A DNA stretch of 64,000 bases from Sporosarcina sp. P2. Lineage in GTDB: Bacteria; Bacillota; Bacilli; Bacillales_A; Planococcaceae. Below, piece after piece: positions 38,606-46,545 of this stretch. Below the pieces are notes generated by a model that ran no database searches, was not told the DNA's origin, and worked only from the letters and a program-made list of their open reading frames with translations. A program made the position numbers and the translations under genes. Where the stretch lies: NCBI RefSeq assembly GCF_002743255.1, contig NZ_PDYY01000015.1, forward strand, positions 21,694 through 85,693. The letters run 5' to 3'. Numbering within the stretch: the stretch's first letter is position 1; each line of letters begins with the position of its first letter.

Positions 38606-39574
38606 TTGGCAACAAATGCACAGGCGGGAAAATTTGCTATTGGGGAAGCAGTGGAAAATTGGACGGGGGACGCGCAGTTTTTGGAGTATACCAATGCGGC
38701 GGATCCGATTGGAAGCGGATTCATCAGTCGGATACCTGCCAAAGAATTTGGTCCGGAGCTTTATGATGCTGGTGAAACGAGAATCGTCACATTAGACCTG
38801 AGTAGAGAATTGAAAACCGATTATTTGGCGACAAGTCCTTCCCTGCTTGCGCAATTTATGCGCATCAATGCGGGGGATTCCATTCAAACGGAACCGAATG
38901 CGACGAGTGAACTTTACTATATTATTTCAGGTGCCGGACGCACGGAAGTGAAGGGGGAAACCATTGACTGGAAACAAGGGGATTTTCTCACATTACCATC
39001 CGGATCGGCCAGTTTTCACACGGCAGCCAAGGACACAACAATTTATTATATTGTAGACACGCCTCTTCTTGACTATTTAGGCGTGAAGGCGACAGAGACC
39101 CGTTTCAAACCAACAGTATACACAGCGGAAATGGCGAAAAAACATTTGGATGAAGTAGCGAATGCTCCAGATGCGCATTTGAAAAATCGAATCTCCATTT
39201 TGTTGAACAATAAAAAGTTCGACCAAACCTTGACGATTACCCATGTGTTGTGGGCAATGCTCGGCATTGTGCCGGTTGGATCCAATCAGGCTCCCCATAG
39301 CCACAAATCGGTTGCGCTCGATTTTGTCGCGTACGCGGCACCTGGCACATATACACTGGTTGGCGACCAAATTGATCCGAAGACCAATGAAATCATTGAT
39401 CCAATTCGCATCGACTGGGTGACTGGCAAGGCATTCGTTACACCGCCAGGGCTTTGGCATTCCCATCATAACGAATCGGGCGAAGCGGCTTATATTATAC
39501 CCATTCAAGATGCCGGCTTGCAAACCTATTTGCGCACACTCGATATTCAATTCACGCATTATGATGAAGCCTGA
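38606..39574 (+). CDS. Bicupin protein (gentisate dioxygenase-like)
   Basis: A protein of 322 residues with two cupin domains: residues about 80-150 (SELYYIISGAGRTEVKGE, then FLTLPSGSASFHTA) and about 220-305 (NQAPHSHKSVALDFVAYA, then FVTPPGLWHSHHNES). Only the second domain has a clear His-rich metal site (HSH and WHSHH), so one metal per subunit is expected. TTG 38606 is chosen for its 8 bp distance to GGAGG; the ATG at 38591 is part of the ribosome site. The LysR regulator is divergent. Ring-cleavage activity is a family-based guess. Confidence 0.72.
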   Translation: MATNAQAGKFAIGEAVENWTGDAQFLEYTNAADPIGSGFISRIPAKEFGPELYDAGETRIVTLDLSRELKTDYLATSPSLLAQFMRINAGDSIQTEPNATSELYYIISGAGRTEVKGETIDWKQGDFLTLPSGSASFHTAAKDTTIYYIVDTPLLDYLGVKATETRFKPTVYTAEMAKKHLDEVANAPDAHLKNRISILLNNKKFDQTLTITHVLWAMLGIVPVGSNQAPHSHKSVALDFVAYAAPGTYTLVGDQIDPKTNEIIDPIRIDWVTGKAFVTPPGLWHSHHNESGEAAYIIPIQDAGLQTYLRTLDIQFTHYDEA

Positions 39575-39825
39575 TGCGCGCCGTTAAATTTTGTGAAAAC
39601 AATCTTCGCAGAACTGTATCTGAACAGGCAAAGGAAACCTTGCGGAAGGAGTATTCAGAACTTGTGAAGGTTTATGAAACAGGATGCTTCAGACGCTGTC
39701 TACGCTGTAGAGTTAAACCGTTTTGCCAGATTCAATTGCAAACTATTGAAGCAAAGGATGCGGAGGCATTGGTGGAGAAGGTTGTTCAATATGTGAACGT
39801 GAAATCGTGTTCGGTTGATTATTAA
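39574..39825 (+). CDS. DUF1450-like small Cys-rich protein
   Basis: A protein of 83 residues with FCENNL at the start and GCFRRCLRCRVKPFC in the middle, the pattern of the DUF1450 (YuzB-like, thioredoxin-fold) group, here with four Cys close together that could bind a metal or Fe-S cluster. It is translationally coupled to the bicupin gene (TGATG at 39572-39576), which suggests a joint function, perhaps metal or electron supply to the dioxygenase. That link is an inference. Confidence 0.65.
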   Translation: MRAVKFCENNLRRTVSEQAKETLRKEYSELVKVYETGCFRRCLRCRVKPFCQIQLQTIEAKDAEALVEKVVQYVNVKSCSVDY

Positions 39826-39942
39826 TTAGAAAGCATTTGAATGTATAGTAGATAAGTTGAAATAAGTAATTGATGAAGTAATGGAAGACAACGAAGGACT
39901 GAAAGTTTGTCTAGATTGCAATGCTAAAAAAAGAATATAAAT
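39826..39942 (+). other. Short gap with a possible gene remnant
   Basis: A frame of 19 codons from ATG 39881 to TAA 39940 gives MEDNEGLKVCLDCNAKKRI with a CxxC pair, but it has no ribosome binding site and the frame is closed just upstream. It may be the degraded end of a small zinc-binding protein. Confidence 0.2.
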
Positions 39943-39985
39943 AAAAAATGGATCGTAAAACAAATAAGTTTGCGATCCATTTTTT
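39943..39985 (+). terminator. Terminator after the bicupin/DUF1450 unit
   Basis: AAAAAATGGATCG and its complement enclose a 17 base loop and end in six T residues. Confidence 0.85.
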
Positions 39986-40216
39986 ATGGTTCACGGGGTT
40001 AATCATTCTACATTACAAAGACCCTCTTTAAACCGAATTCAAGTTTTTGGGAATTCTGTTCATTTTACATGATTGGAACAGTATTCAACCTTTGTTGGTG
40101 CCTATCGCCAGTTAAATGGTGTTTAATAGTTAGGTAGAGAAGGAGACAACATAATGAAATAAATTGTTTTTCTTAGAACATTTCTTTCCTGCTGCTAATG
40201 TCTTTAATGCATTATG
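39986..40216. other. Gene-free stretch before the second Tn3 fragment
   Basis: AT-rich sequence with a good AAGGAGA site at 40140 followed by ATGAAATAA (two sense codons only). No coding frame or clear repeat is visible; it looks like eroded DNA. Confidence 0.4.
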
Positions 40217-40304
40217 TGCTTTAAACATACTAATTAACGCAGTAAATGTATGGAATGCCGTATGTCTAACTGAAGCAACAAAACTGTTAAATGAAAAAGG
40301 AAAT
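40217..40304 (+). pseudogene. Small second fragment of a Tn3-family transposase
   Basis: About 29 codons (ALNILINAVNVWNAVCLTEA, then TKLLNEKGN) match the segment ending the remnant at 37175-37265 at both DNA and protein level. It stops exactly where Ter-leader module copy 2 begins. It shows that a second, separate Tn3-type element was once here. Confidence 0.8.
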
Positions 40305-40305
40305 G

Positions 40306-40621
40306 TGTCGGTTGAACTAATATACGTAGTTAATTATTAAAAACCGAACATACGGACGCTAAAATCATGTTATACTAAGCAAAGCTCATTTTTTGTCGGG
40401 CTTTGCATTTTTATATGTACAACTACAATAACTATCTCATTTTATTTTCTTAAGAAACCTGGTTCTAAATAATCCTTCTTAGTTTTTTTACTCATCGCAT
40501 CATATTAATTAGGATGCTATACATTTCCCACGAGCATCAATTAAGGAGGAGGGTGTTCAGAGCGTGAAAAACGATGCACAACGATCGGTTGGATAAGTAG
40601 GAGATTTACATCCCAATGATT
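40306..40621 (+). repeat. Ter-leader module, copy 2
   Basis: A 316 bp duplicate of 35524-35838 with the same order of parts: TATACT, hairpin GCAAAGCTC/GGGCTTTGC, Ter-like motif (40447-40480), TATACA, AAGGAGG 78 bp after the core, and the identical 10-codon frame (GTG 40564 to TAA 40596). The stretch from GAGCGTGAAAAACGATG through GGATAAGTAGGA is unchanged between the copies, while the region between Ter and the ribosome site has diverged. Confidence 0.75.
40447..40480 (+). other. Putative replication terminator site Ter-2
   Basis: The same 34 bp motif as Ter-1 with a single difference (GGTTCTAAAT instead of GGTTCCAAAT); the B. subtilis consensus allows a pyrimidine at this position. Orientation +. 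Confidence 0.65.
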
Positions 40622-40694
40622 GTACAAAACGCGATGTTATTTCAGTAGGATGCAAGCAAAATATTGAAGTAAGTAAATGTCTGCAAACAATTAA

Positions 40695-40890
40695 ATCTAC
40701 AGTACGAACATACAAGCGCCACAAAGTGATATACTATGCGGCGCTCGAATTTAAAGCAATGAAGAAACCATATGCTTAATATGTTCTTATTGAACATGGT
40801 TCCAAATAATCCTTGTAAGTTTAATATTCCCCGCGCCATACTGTCTAACCATCATCAAGTACTGCACGTAAAGTAATCAAGGAGGGAAGC
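40695..40890 (+). repeat. Diverged Ter-leader module, copy 3
   Basis: It shares ACGAACATACA, TATACT (40728), the Ter-like motif and, 77 bp after the core, CACGTAAAGTAATCAAGGAGG, which is closer to the rtp leader (CACGTACAGTAATTAAGGAG) than copies 1 and 2 are. No intact gene follows. Downstream at about 40965-41005 one frame reads DDGLNYPTLYKVLR, which could be the eroded helix-turn-helix of an rtp or PadR-like gene; this is weak. Confidence 0.6.
40784..40817 (+). other. Putative replication terminator site Ter-3
   Basis: TTCTTATTGAACATGG followed by TTCCAAATAATCCTTG. It keeps the whole core but differs in the left half-site and at the last bases. Orientation +. It is the + strand site nearest to the dif-like sequence (465 bp). 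Confidence 0.6.
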
Positions 40891-41281
40891 CTTGAATGCA
40901 TTAAGTTAATTGGAACAGAAGGGTAATTAGATTTTTGATAGTAACCTGATTGACGTTAAAAGTATATGATGATGGATTAAATTATCCTACGTTATATAAA
41001 GTATTACGTTAACGGACCAGGCGTTGCATAGAGCATATAATCAATAAATACATGACATGTCGAGTTAAGAAAGTAAAATGCATTGTTAACATCGTAAAGC
41101 GGCTTGCAAAGGTTTGTGCAAGAAATCCATATAAAATAATATACACCGATGAAAAACTTACATCAAAACAACGTCAAGATTGATGTGAACATGCTAAATA
41201 ATTATAATCAGTCATGAGTAAAATTCGCCTTAAAAATCGTTAATATCTCAATATCACAAGTATACTTTCCATTGATATATT
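40891..41281. other. Gene-free AT-rich stretch between Ter-3 and dif
   Basis: No frame with a ribosome site is visible apart from the weak remnant noted for copy 3. The sequence is about 70 percent A+T by eye. Confidence 0.4.
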
Positions 41282-41329
<48 letters not shown>

Positions 41330-41357
41330 ATTCTATACTCCGGGTATCCTTCTCGCC

Positions 41358-41732
41358 CTAGCTTTCTAAGCGGTTTTTATGATCTTTAGTCTTAATGTTA
41401 TCAAAGTCAATATGTTCCACACTGTACTCAATGATATCATTAATAAATAACTTATGATCTTTTGCGAACTTCTTAACGGATTCCAATAACTCTTGATCGT
41501 ACGTCGTTTTATATTGGATTCGATCTGCCGGCCGTAAATTCTTATCGTATTCAATAACTCCTGCAGCTAATACGTTCTGTAAGCCGTTTTCTAATAAATA
41601 GTTGCTATATGTATCAAGTTCTTCAGATAATTCCTCTAAGTGCTCCAAAATTTCCTGACTGATATTCGTACGGAATTTAATCCGTGTTTCATCTGTAGTT
41701 TGAATCATTTTTCCGCCCACTAATTTCCACAT
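41358..41732 (-). CDS. Hypothetical protein with two ribbon-helix-helix-like repeats, next to dif
   Basis: A protein of 124 residues built of two similar halves: RIKFRTNISQEILEHLEEL... (about 17-55) and RIQYKTTYDQELLESVKKF... (about 70-107). Each has a short beta strand followed by two helices ending in NYLLENGL or NDIIEYSV, the layout of a ribbon-helix-helix unit, so one chain may form a pseudo-dimer that binds DNA. The family is not recognised with certainty. It is the first gene right of the dif-like site, 48 bp away. The start could also be the internal Met9. Confidence 0.55.
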   Translation of the reverse strand: MWKLVGGKMIQTTDETRIKFRTNISQEILEHLEELSEELDTYSNYLLENGLQNVLAAGVIEYDKNLRPADRIQYKTTYDQELLESVKKFAKDHKLFINDIIEYSVEHIDFDNIKTKDHKNRLES

Positions 41733-41774
41733 TGGCTATTCCTCCTAATTTAACGAAACTCGTAAATAGTAAAT

Positions 41775-42806
41775 TCACGAGTTCACTTTTTGTAATCGAT
41801 CCGTTTGTTGTAATGTCTGAATATTTGCAGAACCTGTTGCAAACATCGCCATACGTAATTCTAGTTCACGAACTTCCATTGTCTGGAAAACGCTCTCGGC
41901 GGATTCGGTAGCTTCTTCTAAAATCGCGCGACCAAAACCGACAAAATCTGCACCGAGCGCAATACATTTTGCAGCATCGACACCTGTATGAAGTCCACCG
42001 CTTGCAATCAGTAATTTATCACGCATATAAGGCTCGACCATCTGTAGTGAATCTGACGTTCGAATTCCCCACTCACTAAATGCCGCCGCTGCTTGTTGTT
42101 TGATTGTGGTTGTACGGTATTTCTCCACTTGACTCCAAGATGTCCCTCCTGCCCCGGCTACGTCAATGAATGACACACCGATATCTAGAAGTTTCTTGGC
42201 AATTTGCCCATCTATTCCCCATCCAACTTCTTTAATCCCGACCGGAACCGATAATTCATTGCATAGTTTCTCGATTTTAGATACTAAATTACTAAAATTC
42301 GTATTTCCTTCAGGCTGGATGACTTCTTGTAAAACATTTACATGCAAAACTAACGCATCCGCATCCGTATATTTGATGATTTGCCGACATTCGTCAGCAG
42401 AAAATCCATAATTTAACTGCACTGCACCTAAATTCGCGATAATAGGGGCTGTTGGGGCGTATTTTCGTAAGGCAAATGATGGACGGAATGCTTTACTTTC
42501 TATTAAAGCGCGTGTCGAACCTAACGCCAGTGCCCAGCCTCTTTGTTCCGCAGCAAGTGCGAGATTTCGGTTAATCGTTTCCGCAAAATCCGCACCACCC
42601 GTCATCGAACTAACTAAAAAAGGTGTTTTACATGATTTATGTAGAAAATTTTGCTCCGTATTAATTTCGTCAAATGCTAATTCAGGTAAGGCATTATGTA
42701 GAAATTCATACTGCTCCAAACCTGTTGTGATCGCATCTCCAGTCACATGTTCATCCAGCACGATTTGAATATGTTGTGCTTTCCGGTCATTCAATTGCTT
42801 GCCCAT
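41775..42806 (-). CDS. fni: Type 2 isopentenyl-diphosphate delta-isomerase
   Basis: A FMN-dependent TIM-barrel enzyme of 343 residues that interconverts IPP and DMAPP. RKAQHIQIVLDE at the N-terminus, PFLVSSMTGG and the C-terminal phosphate/flavin loops (IASGGLHTGVDAAKCIALGADFVGFGRAIL) are diagnostic for IDI-2. It is monocistronic. Its presence implies either the mevalonate pathway or a salvage role beside the MEP pathway. Confidence 0.95.
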   Translation of the reverse strand: MGKQLNDRKAQHIQIVLDEHVTGDAITTGLEQYEFLHNALPELAFDEINTEQNFLHKSCKTPFLVSSMTGGADFAETINRNLALAAEQRGWALALGSTRALIESKAFRPSFALRKYAPTAPIIANLGAVQLNYGFSADECRQIIKYTDADALVLHVNVLQEVIQPEGNTNFSNLVSKIEKLCNELSVPVGIKEVGWGIDGQIAKKLLDIGVSFIDVAGAGGTSWSQVEKYRTTTIKQQAAAAFSEWGIRTSDSLQMVEPYMRDKLLIASGGLHTGVDAAKCIALGADFVGFGRAILEEATESAESVFQTMEVRELELRMAMFATGSANIQTLQQTDRLQKVNS

Positions 42807-42894
42807 GATTTTAGCTCCTATCTACTGATGCATCCATTTCTGTCGCTGTCGGTTATTATGAATTATAGCTGTTCTATTTTGATTACACAAAAAT

Positions 42895-42928
42895 AAAAAA
42901 GCTCTGATTATGAAATCGAAGCTTTTTA
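42895..42928 (-). terminator. Terminator of the molybdate transporter operon
   Basis: AAAAAGCT(T)CGATT and AATC(A)GAGCTTTTTT arms around TCAT on the - strand, followed by a U-rich tract, 5 bp after the modC stop. Confidence 0.75.
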
Positions 42929-42932
42929 CGTT

Positions 42933-43601
42933 TTAATACGTTGACACTACAGATCTTTTCCGTTTTTCATCCGTTATTTGGCCTTGTTCAAGGTAAATAA
43001 TACGATCGCTGAGGCGTTCTGCTTCATCGTGATCATGCGTCACAATAATGAACGGAATTTTCCACATGTTATGTAAACGTAAAAGCTCATCTTGACACTG
43101 TTTCCGTGTTTCTTTATCGAGGGCCGATAACGGTTCATCCAGCAATAACACGGAAGGTTGTGTGGCAAGTGCTCTCGCCAATGCTACACGTTGTTTTTCT
43201 CCGCCTGAAATCTGGTGGGGATACTTTTGCAACAAATGCTTAATCCCTAGTACTACCAGCAATTGGCGAATCATTTCATGACTATCTTTTCGTTCGCTGT
43301 TTCTCACGCCAAACCAAATATTCTTCTCCACTGTCATATGTGGAAATAACGCATAGTCTTGGAATAAATACCCGACTTTTCGATCACGAGCGGGCACCGG
43401 TTTTTCACCGGTTGTAAAAAATGTGCATTCATTCGAAAGAATTAAGCCGTGGTCTGGGTGTGCGAGCCCTGCAATATTGTCCAGAATCGTTGTTTTACCT
43501 GAGCCGGATGGACCGACAAACGCCATGATTTCATTGCACATTTCAAAATGAATGTTCATCTCAAAATGTGCGAGTTGTTTAGTGATTTCTACATATAGCA
43601 T
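42933..43601 (-). CDS. modC: Molybdate ABC transporter ATP-binding protein
   Basis: An ATPase of 222 residues with Walker A GPSGSGKTT (about 31-39), Q-loop YLFQDYALFP, signature SGGEKQRVALARAL and Walker B LLLDEPLSALD. It lacks the C-terminal MOP (molybdate-binding) domain of the 350-residue ModC proteins, so regulation by bound molybdate must happen otherwise. It energises uptake together with ModB and ModA encoded directly upstream. Confidence 0.88.
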   Translation of the reverse strand: MLYVEITKQLAHFEMNIHFEMCNEIMAFVGPSGSGKTTILDNIAGLAHPDHGLILSNECTFFTTGEKPVPARDRKVGYLFQDYALFPHMTVEKNIWFGVRNSERKDSHEMIRQLLVVLGIKHLLQKYPHQISGGEKQRVALARALATQPSVLLLDEPLSALDKETRKQCQDELLRLHNMWKIPFIIVTHDHDEAERLSDRIIYLEQGQITDEKRKRSVVSTY

Positions 43602-43620
43602 GTCAAATCCCCCCCTCGAC

Positions 43621-44304
43621 TCAAGATTTAGTAAACCGTCTAATATTGCGCTTGCTCCACCAATTTACCCATAAAATCAAACTGAAGCCGAATGTACTGA
43701 TCATAACGACCCAAAACGTTGCTTTTTCCATTTGTCCCGACTCTACCGCGAAATAAATCGCCATCGGAATCGTGTCCGTTCTACCCGGTATGTATCCCGC
43801 AAGCATTAACGTAGCACCAAATTCACCAAGACCTCTTGCGAATGAAAGCACCAATCCTGCAAGTAGCCCAGGCCAAGCGAGTGGAAATACAATGAACCAG
43901 AATACGCGCCATTCAGAAGCACCCATTGTACGCGCAGCATTTGATAATCGTTCATCAAGACTTTCAAATGCGGCCGCTGCACTTTGATACATTAACGGAA
44001 ATGACACGACAATCGAAGCGATAACAGCGCCAATCCATGTAAAAACAATCTGAAAATCGAACCATTCAAGCAACCAACTGCCGATCCAGCCCTTTTTACC
44101 GAATAAAATGAGTAAACCGAAGCCGACAACGGTCGGAGGTAACACGAGCGGCAATAAAAATAAGGCTTCCACTATGCTTTTTCCAAAAAAATCACGCTTC
44201 GCAAGCACGTAAGCAATGAATACACCTGCTACAAACACAACGAAAGTGGAGATAGCAGCTACTTTCAAAGATAATAATAAAGGGGAGTAATCCATATCTA
44301 GCAC
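43621..44304 (-). CDS. modB: Molybdate ABC transporter permease
   Basis: A membrane protein of 227 residues with five or six helices and the EAA-type loop for ATPase contact (NAARTMGASEWRVFWFIVFP, followed by LAWPGLLAG). LVLPPTVVGFGLL is the characteristic ModB helix 2-3 segment. It lies between modA (19 bp gap) and modC (19 bp gap). Confidence 0.92.
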   Translation of the reverse strand: MLDMDYSPLLLSLKVAAISTFVVFVAGVFIAYVLAKRDFFGKSIVEALFLLPLVLPPTVVGFGLLILFGKKGWIGSWLLEWFDFQIVFTWIGAVIASIVVSFPLMYQSAAAAFESLDERLSNAARTMGASEWRVFWFIVFPLAWPGLLAGLVLSFARGLGEFGATLMLAGYIPGRTDTIPMAIYFAVESGQMEKATFWVVMISTFGFSLILWVNWWSKRNIRRFTKS

Positions 44305-44323
44305 ACTTCTCCCCTCCTTTCAT

Positions 44324-45121
44324 TTACTTAAATCCGAACTTCTGCAACGTTTCTTTTCCTACGTCACCAGTCAAATAATCAAGGAATTGCTGCGCGGCTT
44401 CCTGATATTTAGATTCAGCAACGACAGCACCAGGGTATACAATCGGCTCATGCCAGTCGGCTTCAGCTTCTGCCAATACTTTCACATCATTTGAAACGAA
44501 TGCATCACTTGAATACACGACACCATAATCTGCGTTACCCATTTCCACATGTGTCAGCACTTGCCGTACGTCTGAGCCAAGAACTAATTTGTCCTCCAAA
44601 GGTTCCCATAGATCCAAGCTATCAAATGTTTCTTTCGTATAGCGACCAACCGGAACCGATCCTGGCTCGCCCACTGCGACATGATCAAGGGTCGCTGTAT
44701 TCAAGTCTTCAAATGAAGAAATCGCACTATCGGAATCTTTTTGTGTAATTAATACGAGTGCATTTTTCGCGAAATTTTTTCTTGACTCATTGAGTATTAA
44801 ATCTTTATCTGCCATGTCGTTCATATCTTTTGAACTGGCAGACAAGAATACGTCAGACGGGGCACCATTTTCAATAGTCGTTGCTAATTTTCCTGAGCTT
44901 CCAAAATTGTATGTTACGGTAATACCTTCATGCGCTTCTTCAAAAGGCCCTTTTAACTCTACCAAGGCATCTGTCAAGCTTGCCGCAGCAGAAACTACTA
45001 GTTCAACTTCGGGGTTTTCCTGATCTACAGCGCCTGCTTTTTCAGTTTCATTCGCATTTGAACATCCTATCAGAAATATCGTGAGTAGAATAGACAATGT
45101 AGAAAGTAAGAATCGTCTCAT
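44324..45121 (-). CDS. modA: Molybdate-binding lipoprotein
   Basis: A protein of 265 residues with a lipoprotein signal (lipobox LIGC, Cys20) and the ModA fold: VSAAASLTDAL near 43 and TYNFGSSGKLATTIENGAPSD near 70-90 supply the oxyanion-binding Ser and main-chain sites; VALITQKD-like and GEPGSVPVGRYTKE segments follow. It captures molybdate (or tungstate) outside the membrane for ModBC. It is the first gene of the modABC unit and has a consensus promoter with a palindromic operator. Confidence 0.92.
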   Translation of the reverse strand: MRRFLLSTLSILLTIFLIGCSNANETEKAGAVDQENPEVELVVSAAASLTDALVELKGPFEEAHEGITVTYNFGSSGKLATTIENGAPSDVFLSASSKDMNDMADKDLILNESRKNFAKNALVLITQKDSDSAISSFEDLNTATLDHVAVGEPGSVPVGRYTKETFDSLDLWEPLEDKLVLGSDVRQVLTHVEMGNADYGVVYSSDAFVSNDVKVLAEAEADWHEPIVYPGAVVAESKYQEAAQQFLDYLTGDVGKETLQKFGFK

Positions 45122-45167
45122 TATATACTACCCCCTGCTGCTTTATAAAGTATAACTAGATATACCT

Positions 45168-45222
45168 AAACATAACTAATTATGTTTAAAATTATCATAG
45201 TATGCATTGTAAAACTTGTCAA
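45168..45222 (-). promoter_or_regulatory. modABC promoter with palindromic operator
   Basis: On the - strand TTGACA (45222-45217) and TATGAT (45199-45194) are spaced by exactly 17 bp. Directly downstream, at the expected transcription start, is the perfect 8 bp palindrome AAACATAA-CTAA-TTATGTTT (45168-45187). A repressor bound there would stop initiation. The divergent YvgK-like regulator gene is the obvious candidate. Confidence 0.8.
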
Positions 45223-45281
45223 TTTTGCAATTGGGGATGAGATGTTGGAAGATAGATGTACTATTGTTGGAGGGTTGAGAC

Positions 45282-46235
45282 ATGACAAATCTAGAACATG
45301 ATATTTCCTATACCACCGATGAAATCGCCCAATTATTGAAAGTTTCGAAATTAACAGTGTATGATATTATTAAAAAAGGAGAAATTCGGGCCTATCGCGT
45401 GGGACGTCAAATGCGTGTGGATGCGGTAGATTTGACAGCGTATAAAGAACGACTGAAAAGCGGCGGTGAATCGACGCCGGTGTCTTCGAAGTCGATGATT
45501 CCACAAGCCATTGCGCCAGAATCTGTAACTGACAAGCAAATCATCATTAGTGGACAGGATTTGAGCTTAGACATCCTGGCCAGTCACATAGAAGAATCCG
45601 GACTCTTTCGACCACTGCGCTCCTTCTCTGGCAGCTTGAACAGTTTGATCAAGATGTATCAAGGACAAGCCGACATTGTCAGTACTCATTTATTTGACGG
45701 AGAAACTGGTGAATATAATGTGCCATATATTAAACGTCTACTTACTGGACGCTCTTATATGGTAATCAACTTGCTCGGTAGGAAGGCTGGGCTGTATGTA
45801 CAAAAAGATAACCCGAAGAATCTACAGGATTGGTCAGACCTTGGACAGTCAGGTGTCCGCCTTGTAAACCGTGAGAAAGGCTCAGGGGCTCGAGTTTTGC
45901 TGGATGAGCAACTACGTCTCGCAGGAATCACCACTTGTTCTATCATCGGTTATGACGACGAGGAACTAAATCATATGGCCGTAGCGACACGCATCGCATT
46001 TGGTCAAGCAGATGTAGGAGTTGGAATCGAAAAAACCGCCCGATTAATCAACGTTGACTTCATTCCATTGATTCAAGAGCAGTATGACTTAGTGTTGATC
46101 AAAACGCCTGAAAATGAAAAGTTGCGCCAGCTCATAGTGGAAACACTGAACTCGGCCTCGTTCAAAGAAAAACTGGCTGCGATTGGTGGCTATGACTTGA
46201 CGAAGACTGGGACTATTTTGTACGAAACGGTATAG
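45282..46235 (+). CDS. YvgK-like regulator: excisionase-type HTH fused to a binding-protein domain
   Basis: A protein of 317 residues. Residues 10-60 are a MerR/excisionase-type HTH (YTTDEIAQLLKVSKLTVYDI, then YRVGRQMRVD), and residues about 90-310 are a periplasmic-binding-protein-like domain (ISGQDLSLDILASHIEESG; GSGARVLLDEQL) of the type that senses molybdate or molybdopterin precursors. It has no signal peptide and is cytoplasmic. It is divergent from modABC, as yvgK is beside the molybdate genes of B. subtilis, and probably represses them when molybdate is sufficient. Confidence 0.85.
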   Translation: MTNLEHDISYTTDEIAQLLKVSKLTVYDIIKKGEIRAYRVGRQMRVDAVDLTAYKERLKSGGESTPVSSKSMIPQAIAPESVTDKQIIISGQDLSLDILASHIEESGLFRPLRSFSGSLNSLIKMYQGQADIVSTHLFDGETGEYNVPYIKRLLTGRSYMVINLLGRKAGLYVQKDNPKNLQDWSDLGQSGVRLVNREKGSGARVLLDEQLRLAGITTCSIIGYDDEELNHMAVATRIAFGQADVGVGIEKTARLINVDFIPLIQEQYDLVLIKTPENEKLRQLIVETLNSASFKEKLAAIGGYDLTKTGTILYETV

Positions 46236-46244
46236 GAAAAGTGG

Positions 46245-46392
46245 GACAGTGCGAGTTTCGCTCATTAATTCGTATAGGCGCTCATAGTTCATGCCTATCC
46301 GCTCTATGGTCATCACCAAACGCTCTATCACGGTCCGTAACCGCTCATACTTTTCAGCAAGCGCTCTATCAAGACCTATATCCGCTCATAGG
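46245..46392 (-). repeat. 21 bp-period tandem array C (7 units)
   Basis: GCTC starts on the + strand at 46260, 46280, 46301, 46322, 46343, 46363 and 46384 (steps 20, 21, 21, 21, 20, 21). Read on the - strand the units are ATGAGCGG or TAGAGCG plus a variable half. The distal part (GGCATGAACTATGAGCGCC...) is nearly the same as in arrays B and E. It lies between converging genes. Confidence 0.85.
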
Positions 46393-46501
46393 CCTCCAAG
46401 TTTCTACGTTTTGAACTTAAAAATCTCGCGTATCACTACATCCGGTATTAATTTCAATGAAATCCCAGACTATTCACCTATCCACACTCCTAAACGACTC
46501 C

Positions 46502-46545
46502 ATAAAAAAAGTAACCCACCTTCATTAAGGCGGGTTACTTTTTAT
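46502..46545. terminator. Bidirectional terminator between the YvgK-like and AI-2E genes
   Basis: AAAAAGTAACCC(A)CC and GG(C)GGGTTACTTTTT arms around TTCATTAA; A and T tracts on both sides. It overlaps the last codons of the AI-2E gene. Confidence 0.88.
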
